DNA of 64,000 nucleotides from Parelaphostrongylus tenuis (lineage: Eukaryota > Nematoda > Chromadorea > Rhabditida > Metastrongylidae): assembly GCA_019055375.1 (NCBI GenBank), contig JAHQIW010004455.1:1-64000 (forward strand), written 5' to 3'. Each line of letters starts with the position of its first letter. The first letter of the stretch is position 1. Of the stretch, positions 12,535 to 22,639 are shown piece by piece. Under the pieces are notes generated by a model. The model made no database searches and was not told where the DNA came from. It saw only the letters and a list, made by a program, of their open reading frames with translations. The position numbers were made by a program, and so were the translations under genes.

Positions 12535-13968
12535 ATGAATATTCTTATAACCATGATAGGACAGCCGACCTGTCCGCTCATTATTTCGCTGCTGTTCACA
12601 ATTCCGATAGTTTTGGGATGTGGTGTGTTTGCCACCAGGTCAAGGTATGAATTTACAATTGTTCTCGTATTGCAATCATTCTCGATTTCAGGTAGAAGAT
12701 TTTCAGTGGTGTCAAGGCAGATTTATCTATTACTTCATTACCCTTGAAAAGATATCGATATCCGATTTTTTGACGGAGCTGCTTAAACCCAAAGTATAAT
12801 TATTCACTTAGGAAATGAAAACCTTTGTTGCAGCGAGCACTAGAATCTTCACCGTCACTAGCTTCACTCTGCCTGTCGCCATGGTTTACACTGGAAACCC
12901 CGCTGTTTCTGCTCAGTTTACTAGCATTGCAACTAGTGAGATGGGAGCTCGGGGAATTGTGCAGCGTTTTGTAATGCAAACGGTGAGCTTATAACTTCTA
13001 ACTTTCAAATTTCTATTCCTGAATTCACAGAAAGCGTGAGACGCGAGTTGCATTGAAGATAATATTTCATACTCTTAGTTCTCAAATCAAATCAATTATT
13101 TTGCATAGCTTCACATACTTTAGTTGAAGGCACTTTGAAGCAGAGCTCTAGTGAGTAATAAAAATATTTATTCTTCAGGTTTTTGATGTTCTCGAACGCC
13201 AGGGTCGTAGTGCACTCCTACCCGATGCCGTAATCTCATCCATCTTGGATCAACTCAATGTTACGGTCATCTATAGACCAATAAATTGCAATATGGTGGT
13301 TAGCCCAGGGGAGGAACGTGGGTCTTGATTATTGAACAGCTATTTGAAAGAATGCATGCAAAATTATAACAGTAATTAGAAAAGCAGTAATGTCTCTAAT
13401 ACTGCTTCGAAAATAGGAAAGTAATTAGATGACTGAGGCACCCTTTCAAAAATGTTCGTCTCAATATCTGCAGTGTTTTTCTGGGAATGATGTGACCCTC
13501 AATTTTTCGGGTCATGGTACGAAATCTATAGAAAAAAAACGTAAACGAAAACCTGTAACCTTTCTAAGTTTTTCATTGTAATGCAGTCTATATGGTATTA
13601 ATAGTTTCTTGCAGTCATGCCGGCAAACTCACCAGCCTGCATCACTGTCGGCAATACGGTGACGGGAATTTGCACTGTAATGGGTGGAGCCCAAATGATG
13701 TGTACTGCAGGAATCCCCGTCGTGACGATAGCGCCTGTTCCCCCTACAGCCTTGACAATTGGAGGCACTATTTCGGTTTGATATTGCATTCTTTTTCGTA
13801 CAGTTTGGATTTCGAAAGTTAAAATTTGACTAGACCACAAACATCATTATGGCGAGTTGGTCGAGACAAATGTGGCAAAGTGTGGTGAACAGGGCGGTTC
13901 AAATGCTGGCATCGGGTCCACTTAAATCAAACTTCGCCTCAGCAACTGCCGTCGTCAGCGGAAACTGA
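12535..13968 (+). CDS. Copy B: unnamed five-exon secreted nematode protein, possibly intact
   Basis: Exons: 12,535-12,644, 12,834 or 12,844-12,982, 13,179-13,317, 13,615-13,775 and 13,834-13,968 (TGA). All donors are GT and all acceptors AG. Exons 2 to 5 join in frame, and their frame and phase match the aligned parts of copies A and D. Exon 1 encodes a hydrophobic leader (PLIISLLFTIPIVLG) typical of a signal peptide. Exon 1 ends in phase 2. The acceptor matching the other copies (CAG at 12,831-12,833) would break the frame, but a second AG ten bases on (12,841-12,843) restores it and gives about 227 residues. Recognisable family blocks are ALLPDAVISSILDQLNV, ICTVMGGAQMMC and WSRQMWQSVVNRAV. 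Four Cys lie in the body exons. No known domain recognised. Secretion is inferred. Alternatively it is a young pseudogene with a one-base insertion in exon 1. Confidence 0.65.
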
Positions 13969-14033
13969 ATGAACTGTGATTTATTTCGGCTAACGTTGTC
14001 ATTTGACCGATATTTTTGTAGCGTTATAACATC

Positions 14034-14039
14034 AATAAA
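14034..14039 (+). terminator. Polyadenylation signal of copy B
   Basis: AATAAA lies 66 bases after the TGA, in a CATCAATAAACTGC context that is also found after copy A's stop. Confidence 0.55.
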
Positions 14040-14597
14040 CTGCAATTGCAGGGCTTTGATTTAACAGAGTAATGCAGGAAATTACACTGAAGGATGCAAT
14101 ATGACATCTTTGAAGATCGCGCTCATAAAAAGTAACTGAAAAATTTGCAACACAGGATTAAAGGGTATAAATTCTTCTTCTTTGCGCTCCTAATTCGTGG
14201 AACTTTTTTTGAAACGGTTCATTTTTCTGCAATATGTCCCAAAATGCAGCAATTCGACGATTCGCTTGAAGATGAGGAGATAAAACTTAAAAAACAGTTA
14301 TAGACGCAATTCAATTATAGATATATAGTTTACGTAGTTTGAAAGCAGTGACCAAAAGCTATTCCAGGCCGTTGGTTCTTCTAAAGATGGCGGCCTAGAT
14401 GTAGACTTGCATAATCGATACACCTCACATGAAAATTCAATCCTGGAATTTTGGTGTTCAAGTCGCATAAAGAAATGCTGCTGCTTACGAATAATATGGC
14501 TTATGTTAGGGTGGATATTGAGAAATGAGGTGTGGTTGACATCACAGTGAAGGATGCGATTGACGAGACGTTAAATGACAGACCCAAATAGCGTCTA

Positions 14598-14755
14598 ACT
14601 GTCACTATCACTATCACCACTACAACTATCATCACTATCGCTATAATCATTGTCCCCATCATTATCACTATCATCGTTATTGCTTTCACTACTGTTATCG
14701 CTATAATTATCATTATCACTTCCACCGCCATTACCACTATCACTATCATTAATAC
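14598..14755. repeat. CTAT/ATC-type microsatellite, left part
   Basis: Degenerate CACTAT, CATCAC and ATTATC units. A similar tract resumes at 15,040-15,090 and 15,205-15,290, on the far side of the MITE, so the array was probably split by that insertion. Confidence 0.8.
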
Positions 14756-14805
14756 TTCGAAATTATAGTATTTCTACTGCTTTTTTCGCAGTGTTATGAT
14801 GTTAC

Positions 14806-15052
14806 TAATATAACTAAGAGAACTGAATGGTGAGCAAAAAACGCGATCGAAAAAGAAATCGCATATCAGCCCAAACCTGTCAAAAGTTGGTGGCTGATAG
14901 CTAACATAGAGATATTGAAGAATGAGTGGTCGAGCATATGTGCCTTAGTGGTGTAGTGGTAGAGCACGCGTCCCCGGATAGGGTGAAACGTGGGTTCGAT
15001 TCCCGCCTGAGGCAGCGTTTTTGCTCACCACTCAATTCTTTTAGTTATATTA
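14806..15052. mobile_element. 247-bp MITE carrying a tRNA-like module
   Basis: Terminal inverted repeats of 35 bp (14,806-14,840 and 15,018-15,052) match at 32 of 35 positions; the outer end is TAATATAACTAA. The element sits within a microsatellite. A TA target duplication is possible because both ends abut TA, but it cannot be told apart from the repeat. There is no coding capacity, so a transposase would have to act in trans. It is the best preserved of at least eight related insertions in the window. Confidence 0.8.
14941..15014 (+). other. tRNA-like cloverleaf inside the MITE
   Basis: It folds as a tRNA: acceptor GCCTTAG/CTGAGGC, D stem GTGT/GCAC, anticodon stem CGTCC/GGGTG, T stem GTGGG/CCCGC with a TTCGATT loop. 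The A-box-like TGGTGTAGTGG and B-box GGTTCGATTCC are present. The anticodon position reads GGA, but base 33 is C instead of U, and the context is a transposon. It is therefore likely a mobile Pol III promoter module, not a working tRNA gene. Confidence 0.65.
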
Positions 15053-15844
15053 TTATCATTGATATTACCACAATCATTATCGAATGAAAGTTGATTTATT
15101 TTACCAGCTACAAGATCGACTGTTGGTCAACGCAATGTCCATGCACTGAATGAAATGCACTGTGTAAGTGCCCCTATCAGATCTCACAAACAGCTCAAAA
15201 GGGTAACAATTATTATCACTTTCGTAATCATTAGCATTATCGAAAGCATAGTCACTATCACTATCATAGTTATTATCATTACGCTATCATTTGGCGATGC
15301 AGTTTTGTCGTTTAAACATAAGAAATGTAGAAGAAGTATGGAACATATAAGTGTTCTCTTCACTGAGAATATCTCTGTAGAAAGTTTTTTAATGAAATCC
15401 ATCATTTCATAATGAATACGCTCTCACAAAAACCACCTGAATTAATCTTCTTTCACCCATTATGCTGGAGTCTGTCTTTTTACGAGACTCGCCACCTTTC
15501 TCACGGGACACGACGCCGCTATTACAGTAACTGAGGATATTTGACGTCACGCGTTGTGGGAGGAAACGCCCCACATGGTCTTAATAGTGTTAACATGGCC
15601 AATGATTCTGCTGCACTTACACTTTTTCAATTTGTCAACTGCTATACAGACAAAGTAGAAATCCGGGTCGAACGATTTCTTTCTGGCTTACATTATTGAG
15701 CGAGAGTTTCATTTTTTTCTACTGTTGGATATGGATTACATAGCCTAAAAGATATGGTTGGAAACACTTCCCAATGTATTTCGCCAACTAGACACTTTAT
15801 TGATCCGTCTTCACTGCATTTTTTCACTGTGCGAAACAGTCTCG

Positions 15845-15985
15845 AGGATAGCCCGGTTGTAGCGTTCCATAAGGCGTTCGTTGTCGCTGCCGGAGAGTGC
15901 TGGAGGACGGGGTTCAGCTCGCGCGCGCCGCGACGAGCATCACATCCACTCGACCACGGCGCCTTTCGCCATTCGTTAAGAAAGA
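15845..15985 (+). repeat. GC-rich interspersed repeat, copy 1
   Basis: Contains GCGTTCCATAAGGCGTTCGT and a CGCGCGCCGCGACGAGCA block. Related copies lie at 31,885-32,000 and 36,300-36,425. Much richer in GC and CpG than its surroundings. Confidence 0.65.
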
Positions 15986-17104
15986 TTATTGCCTAGGGCT
16001 TTCTCAGCCATTTAGCGTAAATTTAGTCTTCAGTTAGGAAACAATCAAAAATTTTTTGCAAATCTAGCGGATAATAGTAGTGAGTCTTCAATATTGTCCA
16101 ACCATTCGAAAGACACTTGAGCAGAAATATAAAAGACATCCAAAAGACAGGACCGTGCTTACCTTTGCATAAAAAGCAAACATATTCTAGAGGATTACAA
16201 GGAAATATTCTGAAGTGCAATGCAAACCATCATAATAGCACTAAATTTAACAAATCAATACTGATAATTTGTTGAGCGAGTTTTTTCACTAATTTTTCTA
16301 GGAAGGGTAGGCCCTTGCAAAGACTGAAGCCACTTTTTTCCTGTTTCTTTCCAAGTTAATTTTAGTAAATGGATTCTTAGCCTTCTCCCAATCACTTGGT
16401 TCACCTCAACGTGACAACGACAGCCACGCTGTACGAGCGACCACCAGTGGACCATCGGCTTGGATCAATCCTGCTCTTAAGAAGACGAAGGCATGTAACA
16501 TCAGCGAAATAAGATCTATTACCAACATTGAGTTAGCCTAATAATGCAAAAAAATCATAGATCACTCATGTCAAGGTCGAGTGAAATCGCTTTTGGTAAG
16601 CGAATCATTCAATAGCTGATCGAACGTAAATCAATATAGGACGAGTCAACACAGAAAAAACATTCCCATCACTTGGTGATATATAACATGTTTTTCTTAC
16701 GGGCCTCAATTCTCGGCGTTATGCCATGAAATGCACCCATGTGAGCTAATCACATGGTTATAAGAAAAGTTTTGAATTTCAATCCATATGGCCCTCGCCA
16801 CATTTCAAAGTGCCCATCTTCAACCCTTACTCTCAAATCTCCTTTTCACTCAATGCTTGCACAGGGGTTTCATCTTCTTCATTAGCGTCATAGAATAGTG
16901 CTCATGAGATTTCTTCACAACCTCGAGGCCTACGTCGTGGGTAGGGCGCATGAATGCCGTATCAGGCATCAATCACCGCTCGACCACTCCTCTTCCTCCT
17001 CTTCTCTTAAGAAAGGAACTATGAAGAGTTCTATAGATGTAGTTGAATTATAATCTATTGCTGACAATACCATAATATAAGATGTGTGTAAGAAACAAAT
17101 ATCT

Positions 17105-17900
17105 GCATCACTTGTCGTCTCGTTGATTGTCGAGTGACTCGAGCAGACACCGGCAACACTTCCATTTTTCCCTATCGCGTGCAAGAGTAGCCCAGTGGGT
17201 CTCCCTGGCTTTGAGGATTCGTTGAGTATCATACCTTTCTTCTATGCTTTTCGTAAAAATCGGACCAACAGGTCGGTGGTCTCCCTGTAGAGCGCTTGAT
17301 ATCCCGAGGACTTCAGTCGGCAATGGCTCTCGTCCATCGGTTGGCGTTGAAGCGCATCACGTGTCCGCTTCACCTTATTTTCGATGTCCTAGAGTGTAGA
17401 ACGGCGTCTGTGATTTTCGATCGTTGACATAGATTGGGACTTCGGATTCTTTCTCTCATTTGCGAGATACGGGATACTCCTAGCATCGACCTTTCAACTG
17501 CGCATTCAGTAGCACCAAGCGACCTTTCATCCTGCTTACGTAGTGACCAAATTTTTGCTGCATAAGTCAGGGCAGAGATAATCGTCCAGTCGTAAAGCGA
17601 GCACGTAAGCGGATGTTCTTTATCCTCTTTACTATATCTTCGACGCTCTTAAATGCTCCCTAAGCCGCTCGTTTCCTCCTGCTCAACTCTGAAGCTAGGG
17701 CGTTCATTGTGTTGAATTCACGTCCTGGATAGATGTAACTGAAGCATTTGAAGTATTTCGTTTCGTTGAACGTGAATGAAGCATTCAAAACCCATCCGTT
17801 TCTTATGAGCATTGTTTTCGTTAGATTTAGTTGAAGGGCAATCTTTCGGAAAGTGTTGTTGAAATCGATCAACATTCCTTCTGTTTGGCTATGTTTGGTG
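17105..17900 (-). mobile_element. RTE-type LINE fragment, 3' part of the reverse-transcriptase ORF
   Basis: Minus strand, broken by frameshifts: the region after the polymerase core with an LQLNLTKTMLIRNGWV block (17,790-17,850), a YIYPGREFNTMNALASELSR block (17,665-17,740) and a C-terminal HWATLARDREKWK (about 17,160-17,215). These are in the order expected for nematode RTE elements. The upstream palm motifs are absent. Confidence 0.8.
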
Positions 17901-18559
17901 GTTGGGTATCAAAATGCTCAAAACAGTAAGAAACAATAAGTATCAGCAATTTGTGGTGCGTTTACTGATACGGTTTACTTGTGTACAGCCGAGATTTTCT
18001 ATGATTCACCAAGCCTATTTTTCTCATAAAGATCGATGAGCTGGCAAGTTGAGCAAGATGGAAATCAATTTTGCGGGTGGGACTTGGCAAATGAATTTCA
18101 GTCAACTTATGAATGCTATCTTTAGATTTTCCATCTCATCGACTGTTTATGAAACCTCGTTAGAAACATTCAATAGAGTCTCTAAGTCTGCTCACAAAAG
18201 AAGAAAGCTAAGAAGCCAAAGTTAAAGGTTTTTATCACCATAAATAACGTCTCCCCATCGGCTGATATAAAGTAGGGTTCACTGTGGAGGTGGGCCATGA
18301 GGAGGAGGGCAACACTGAAACGTACGTGTGGCTCTGACGTGACAACCTCGTTAAGGCTTCAGACATTCTTACAGAATTTGAATTTTGCTTATCGAACAAA
18401 CTTCTGGGACGAGGTTGTTGATAAAAAAATCATTAGGCTAACATTTTGACGACTTGTCTATCAGAGCTGATGACTCAATTGATCACCCATCGCCGTTCGT
18501 CATCGTTGTGATTTTCCACCTTTGTTTCCTTCAAACGAATCTTCTTTAAGAATGTTGCC

Positions 18560-18840
18560 CGAACATAGCAAATCACTTTCATCGACTGATTGGCTGATTG
18601 GTATAAGTTTCATCCCGTATATAAGGAGTTTGCCGAGTTAGTTTCTTTATTCGAGAGGTGCTCCACCAAAAAAGGTGCATTTGAGACGAAACAAAGGCGG
18701 ATATTTATAACGAGAACGAACAGCAGTGGATACTCGAGCTGAAATTGGTTTTGAAAAGACGATGCGCGTCCGAAACGTTTGCCGAATGAGAATTTTCATG
18801 CACAATATTGTGCTACAGGCTTAATAAAAAAAATATGTTT
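18560..18840 (+). repeat. Interspersed repeat with CGAAACG box (also at 32,930-33,155)
   Basis: The two copies share a 3' part with GAAGACG or AAGACG, then CGAAACG- or GAACGTT-like, TTGTGCTA, AGGCTT and an A-rich end. A CGAAACG box near the 3' end is typical of Penelope-like elements and retrozymes, but no ORF supports a class. Confidence 0.4.
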
Positions 18841-18919
18841 TTTTCGACTGTTTTTGAGACCCTGCTTGAAAAAATGTAATCTAATAAAATACTTTGAGTC
18901 TATCATGAGGTCTGTTATG

Positions 18920-18978
18920 GCACCTGTTTAGTGCAAGACACGTGTTTCGGCCTTTCAGCCTCATCAGTTGCACAGTGC
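18920..18978 (-). ncRNA. Hammerhead self-cleaving ribozyme (minimal, short stem III)
   Basis: On the minus strand every invariant element is present: CTGATGA (18,961-18,967); stem II of four pairs, GGCT/GGCC, with a GAAA tetraloop (18,949-18,960); GAA (18,946-18,948); a palindromic stem III, ACAC/GTGT (18,938-18,945); and the cleavage triplet GUC ending at 18,937. Stem I pairs six perfect bases (18,931-18,936 with 18,968-18,973), then an asymmetric internal loop, then four more pairs (18,920-18,923 with 18,975-18,978). The predicted cut is between 18,937 and 18,936. Stem III has no loop, as in the hammerheads of Penelope-like elements and retrozymes, which tend to act as dimers. It sits in an interspersed repeat with decayed copies at 3.87 and 36.5 kb. 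Confidence 0.88.
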
Positions 18979-19279
18979 TCCTCGGTTCACTCAGTCCCTT
19001 GCAAGGGATTATACCTCTTACATACAAAGGAACTGACGCCAAATTAGTCACATCTGTTGCAAAATGATAACATCACCCAGTGGACAGTGTTGAATACTCG
19101 ATTGCTTGTGTCTGGTGAAACGTATATCGTCACACGTTTATTTTCGGGTGCTTTTGAGACCTCGCTCAAAACAATATAATCTGATAATGAATTGATCCAT
19201 ATCATCTACGGTTTTACAAACTTCGTTATAAACTTGAATATAATCTGTGTAATTGTTAACGAAACTAGCCCTTTGGGGG

Positions 19280-21100
19280 ATCGTGAAGGTCTTCCTGATG
19301 CTCACCGCGCGACGTCAAATCTCATTCTGCCGCAATGACTAAGATTAAGTGTGCATAGTTTGTCTAACCTTCCTTCTTTGAAATATCGTGAACTTTCCAG
19401 CGCTTGTTCACTTTTCAAGGCTTGGGTCTCCCGGCCGTCTAGAATTTTATGTATTGCTAACAATCTGTCTATGCGTGATGATTGCATGGATGTTCGTTTG
19501 TCCAGACAAAGCAACGCTATAGAACGAGTCTCGTGCTTCTACAAACAGCGAAGGCAAAGTGAAAGCAGTGATCCGGAAGTGAGTTGACTATCTCAGTAAT
19601 AACTACTGCTGTTTTTTTTTGCATGAACTGTTTGTTGTAAGAATGACCGTGGAAGTTTGGCTCAAATCAGTATAGCTCTGAAAGAAGCGAACGTACTAAC
19701 GTTGGCCATAGTGAGGCGTTCCATAGTAACATCATGCAATTTCATCTGTTGTAATATAAGTTATGTGCTTTTACTGAAGTTGTAATGGGCAATGTTAGTA
19801 TTTTATGTTGGGTGTGACTACCGCTGTCCAACCCAATTTCTCCAAAATGTGGAGACTTGACTTTGCAGTGTGCGATGGCCTCTTAATGTATAAAGTGTCT
19901 GTCGAAACATCATTTTGTGGTAGCCCGTTCAATTGGAAGCTGAGAGATGGTGCTGCGCCTGTATCCAAATGTTTACTAAAGCTACTAGAATATTGTTTAA
20001 CATAACACAGTCCTTTAGCAATAATTCCATTCAAAATAGGAGAAGCTGAATGAAACAACAGTGAAGAAGAATTTATAGGAGAGAATTCGTCTGGAACACA
20101 AACACAATGGTTAATGATCAAGCACTATCTATATAATCAGTTGTTCCTTATCAACGTAGAGCAATACATTTCCCCTAACCTCTGTCCATAATTTCATGCG
20201 CGACGACTGTTCTCTCGGGCTTGAGAAACTTGGCTAATTTTATCATTAAAAGAAATTTACCTTACTTCATAGCGAATTAACACGTTACAATAAAAAGTTA
20301 TCCGAATTCATAAGTAGAAACACTGAAAATCTCTACTTATCCAGCACATTATTCCCAATATAGCTCCCTAAATATTGTTACTTTCAGGCCCACAAGAGAA
20401 GTCTGTGAAAGTGATTTTGACTACGAGATAGAGTTAACACATTATCCGCGGTTTATTCGTTTTTATTTTTGTCAGAGTTCTGTAAAAATTGCATCAAATA
20501 CGTGCACATTGATTAGAGGAACTCCTCAAAACACATTGCATCGGTTAGTGGTTCGATCCGCCTTTGGGACCACTAAACTCTCCTTTCGATATAGGCAAGT
20601 CGGCTATGATTTGTCTACAAGAATAGCTAAACTGAGTTCAACATCAAAAGCCTACCGCAACCGTCATCAGTCAAATATCTATTGAATCATCTCGACGGTG
20701 GTTTAATAATGTTGAGCACATGGAGATATGTTCAAAGAAGCATAAAGCAGGCAACTGAATTGAATGAATATAATAGAGTCTTTAATTTGGTGTCTAATTC
20801 TACTGTAATACCCGTTCTAGCTGATCATGTTGAACCTCTCAATGCTTTTATCTTTGTAATCATTCTCTATCAGTGTCTTTATGGCCAGTGCTACCTCCAT
20901 CGTTTTTCGAACTGTGAGCAAGGAACATGTTTTTTCTATTTTATATTTGCACATTTCTTAGAAATTTTTTCAAAGAAAGCACAAGCTCTAAATAAACCGC
21001 AGTGTACATCTGAAAGTAGTTTACCACAATACTCTGACTATCATCAGAATTAGATTTGTAAGTTCATCTTCTGTAATGCTACGATAAAGTGTGCTCAAAT
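19280..21100. other. No recognisable gene
   Basis: The longest open frames are 20,682-21,053 (+, 123 codons), which has no signal peptide or known motif, and 19,795-20,121 (-). Neither shows splice context or a second copy. I see no supported feature. Confidence 0.5.
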
Positions 21101-21134
21101 GGAACTGTTGGTACAAACACATCGTAGTTCGACT

Positions 21135-22630
21135 TCAGCTTCCGCTGACACTACCAGTTGCCGAAAAGAAATGCGATCCAAATGGACCTAACGACAACAT
21201 TCGAACCGCTCTGTCCATATGCTTTGCCATATCATTTTTAACCAACTCGCCATGATAAAATATCTGGTCCACACGGACTTATTCTTTGCAAAAATAACTT
21301 GTTCAGAAAAACAAAGCCTTGCAAACCGCGAGAGTTTCGTCTAATAGGTGTGATTGGCTGGAACAGGGGCTATATTCATTTGCATGCTTGTGTCACATTT
21401 CATATTCTTAACCTTTCAGGTACAGATTCCCGTCACCGTGCTGCCGACAATGATGCAGTTTTGTGGAATCATTTTGTCCACTAGAAGAAACTATGAGTCC
21501 TAGAAAGACACCATCTTTTGAAAAGTACGAAACCGAAAAAAAATGATGCAGCTCTGGGCATTGATTTCTGCTACTTTGAAACCTTTGACTATCAGCTAAT
21601 GCATCAAATATCATTCTGAGAAAAAGATGAGAAAAAGCTTGTCTTGAGAAATACCATTAAGTTCTAGCTGATTTTTCCATCATATTGTGGTGTTTCTTTT
21701 ATTGGAGATTGTTTTTGTTCTAAAACAGTAGACATAGTACGGCTTCTTTTTTATGCTCGTTATTTTTCTGCGTGGTATTCCCTAAACAGATTAACAGGCT
21801 TAGGTCCCGCCATTATCATCAACTGTCTAGGAAGAGCTGTGTAGCATCTCATTGAGTCGTAAGTGACGTTGACAGTAAGTTGACCCAAAATGGCCGAGAT
21901 CACAGCAGCAGATAGAAGTGCGCTTCGACCTTGCCTTTCTAGAGCATCAAGGAACTGAAGAATCATTTTGTCTACAAATTCAAAAAAAAAAATGCTTGGA
22001 ATTGTATTCCCAAGTCACAATGATGTAATAAGATGCACACTAGTTGCCAAAAAGTTGTAGACCATTTTTTACGCTTTTCAAAGCTTCACGAGAATAAAGC
22101 CAAAATTTTAGAGTTGCAAATTCTCTGTTTGTATTACAAAACGTTCTACAAATGCCCGAGAACCCCTCACGCTGATTGAAATCCCAGGAACCCCAGTTGA
22201 AGTTTCGGGTATCCCGGCAAAATCCATGGCATCAGACAAAGTTGTGAACCCAGTGACGGTGAAGCTCCTAGAGTTCACTGCAACAATATTCCGTCTCTTT
22301 TTTTTGTAGATAAGTGACAAAAAATAATTACGGTGTTAGATGACTTTTAAGTCTTTTCTTTCGCATATTGTTTGAATTTCAAGATCATTTCATGAGATGG
22401 CCTGGTACAGCAATTCCTGAGAATTATTAAGAGTTGGAATTATTTACAGCGATTAGATTCCACAAACTTTCATCTAAGATTGTATCTGCTTGTGATGACA
22501 TAGCAATTTTTCACTCATTACCTTGGCCTGCAGGCAACACTCCATATTCAAGCATTGTCGTGACTACAGATAACAGCGAGATCATGGCAAGATCGATAGG
22601 TACACTCTCTAGGTTTGTAAAAATGTTCAT
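21135..22630 (-). pseudogene. Copy D of unnamed secreted-protein family (decayed, N-terminal half well kept)
   Basis: Signal-peptide exon 22,522-22,630 (MNIFTNLESVPIDLAMISLL start, donor GTAATG, phase 1). Exon 2 at 22,126-22,277 follows a GTTGCAG acceptor and is fully open (SFTVTGFTTL). Its donor is mutated: the aligned GT reads GA at 22,124-22,125. Exon 3 about 21,796-21,954 has ALERQGRSALLSAAVISAIL and then a tail unlike copy B. Exon 4 (about 21,420-21,478) stops after ICT. Exon 5 (21,135-about 21,263) has a one-base deletion before the final stop. Exons 1-3 are less damaged than those of copies A and C, so loss may be more recent. Confidence 0.7.
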
Positions 22631-22639
22631 TACTTAGAT

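Larger units (their letters stand above)
10770..13985. repeat. Right arm of the large inverted duplication
   Basis: Inverse partner of 4,400-7,540. It carries copy B plus about 1.8 kb of upstream sequence. A run of about 20 A at 11,400-11,419 is present here and not in the other arm. Confidence 0.8.

Noticed and set aside
14501..14749. Minus-strand frame rich in Ile, Met and Val
   Set aside because: An artefact of translating the CTAT/ATC microsatellite, not a membrane protein.
16255..16455. Minus-strand 66-codon frame with a TWKETGKKWLQSL segment
   Set aside because: Possible transposon fragment, but no family could be named and the frame is short.
18730..18790. CTGAAAT ... GACG/CGTC ... 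CGAAACG on the plus strand
   Set aside because: The CTGANGA core is not met and the spacing to the hairpin is too long. Kept only as a repeat feature.
20682..21053. 123-codon open frame on the plus strand
   Set aside because: No start context, motif, duplicate or splice support. Compatible with chance in AT-rich DNA.
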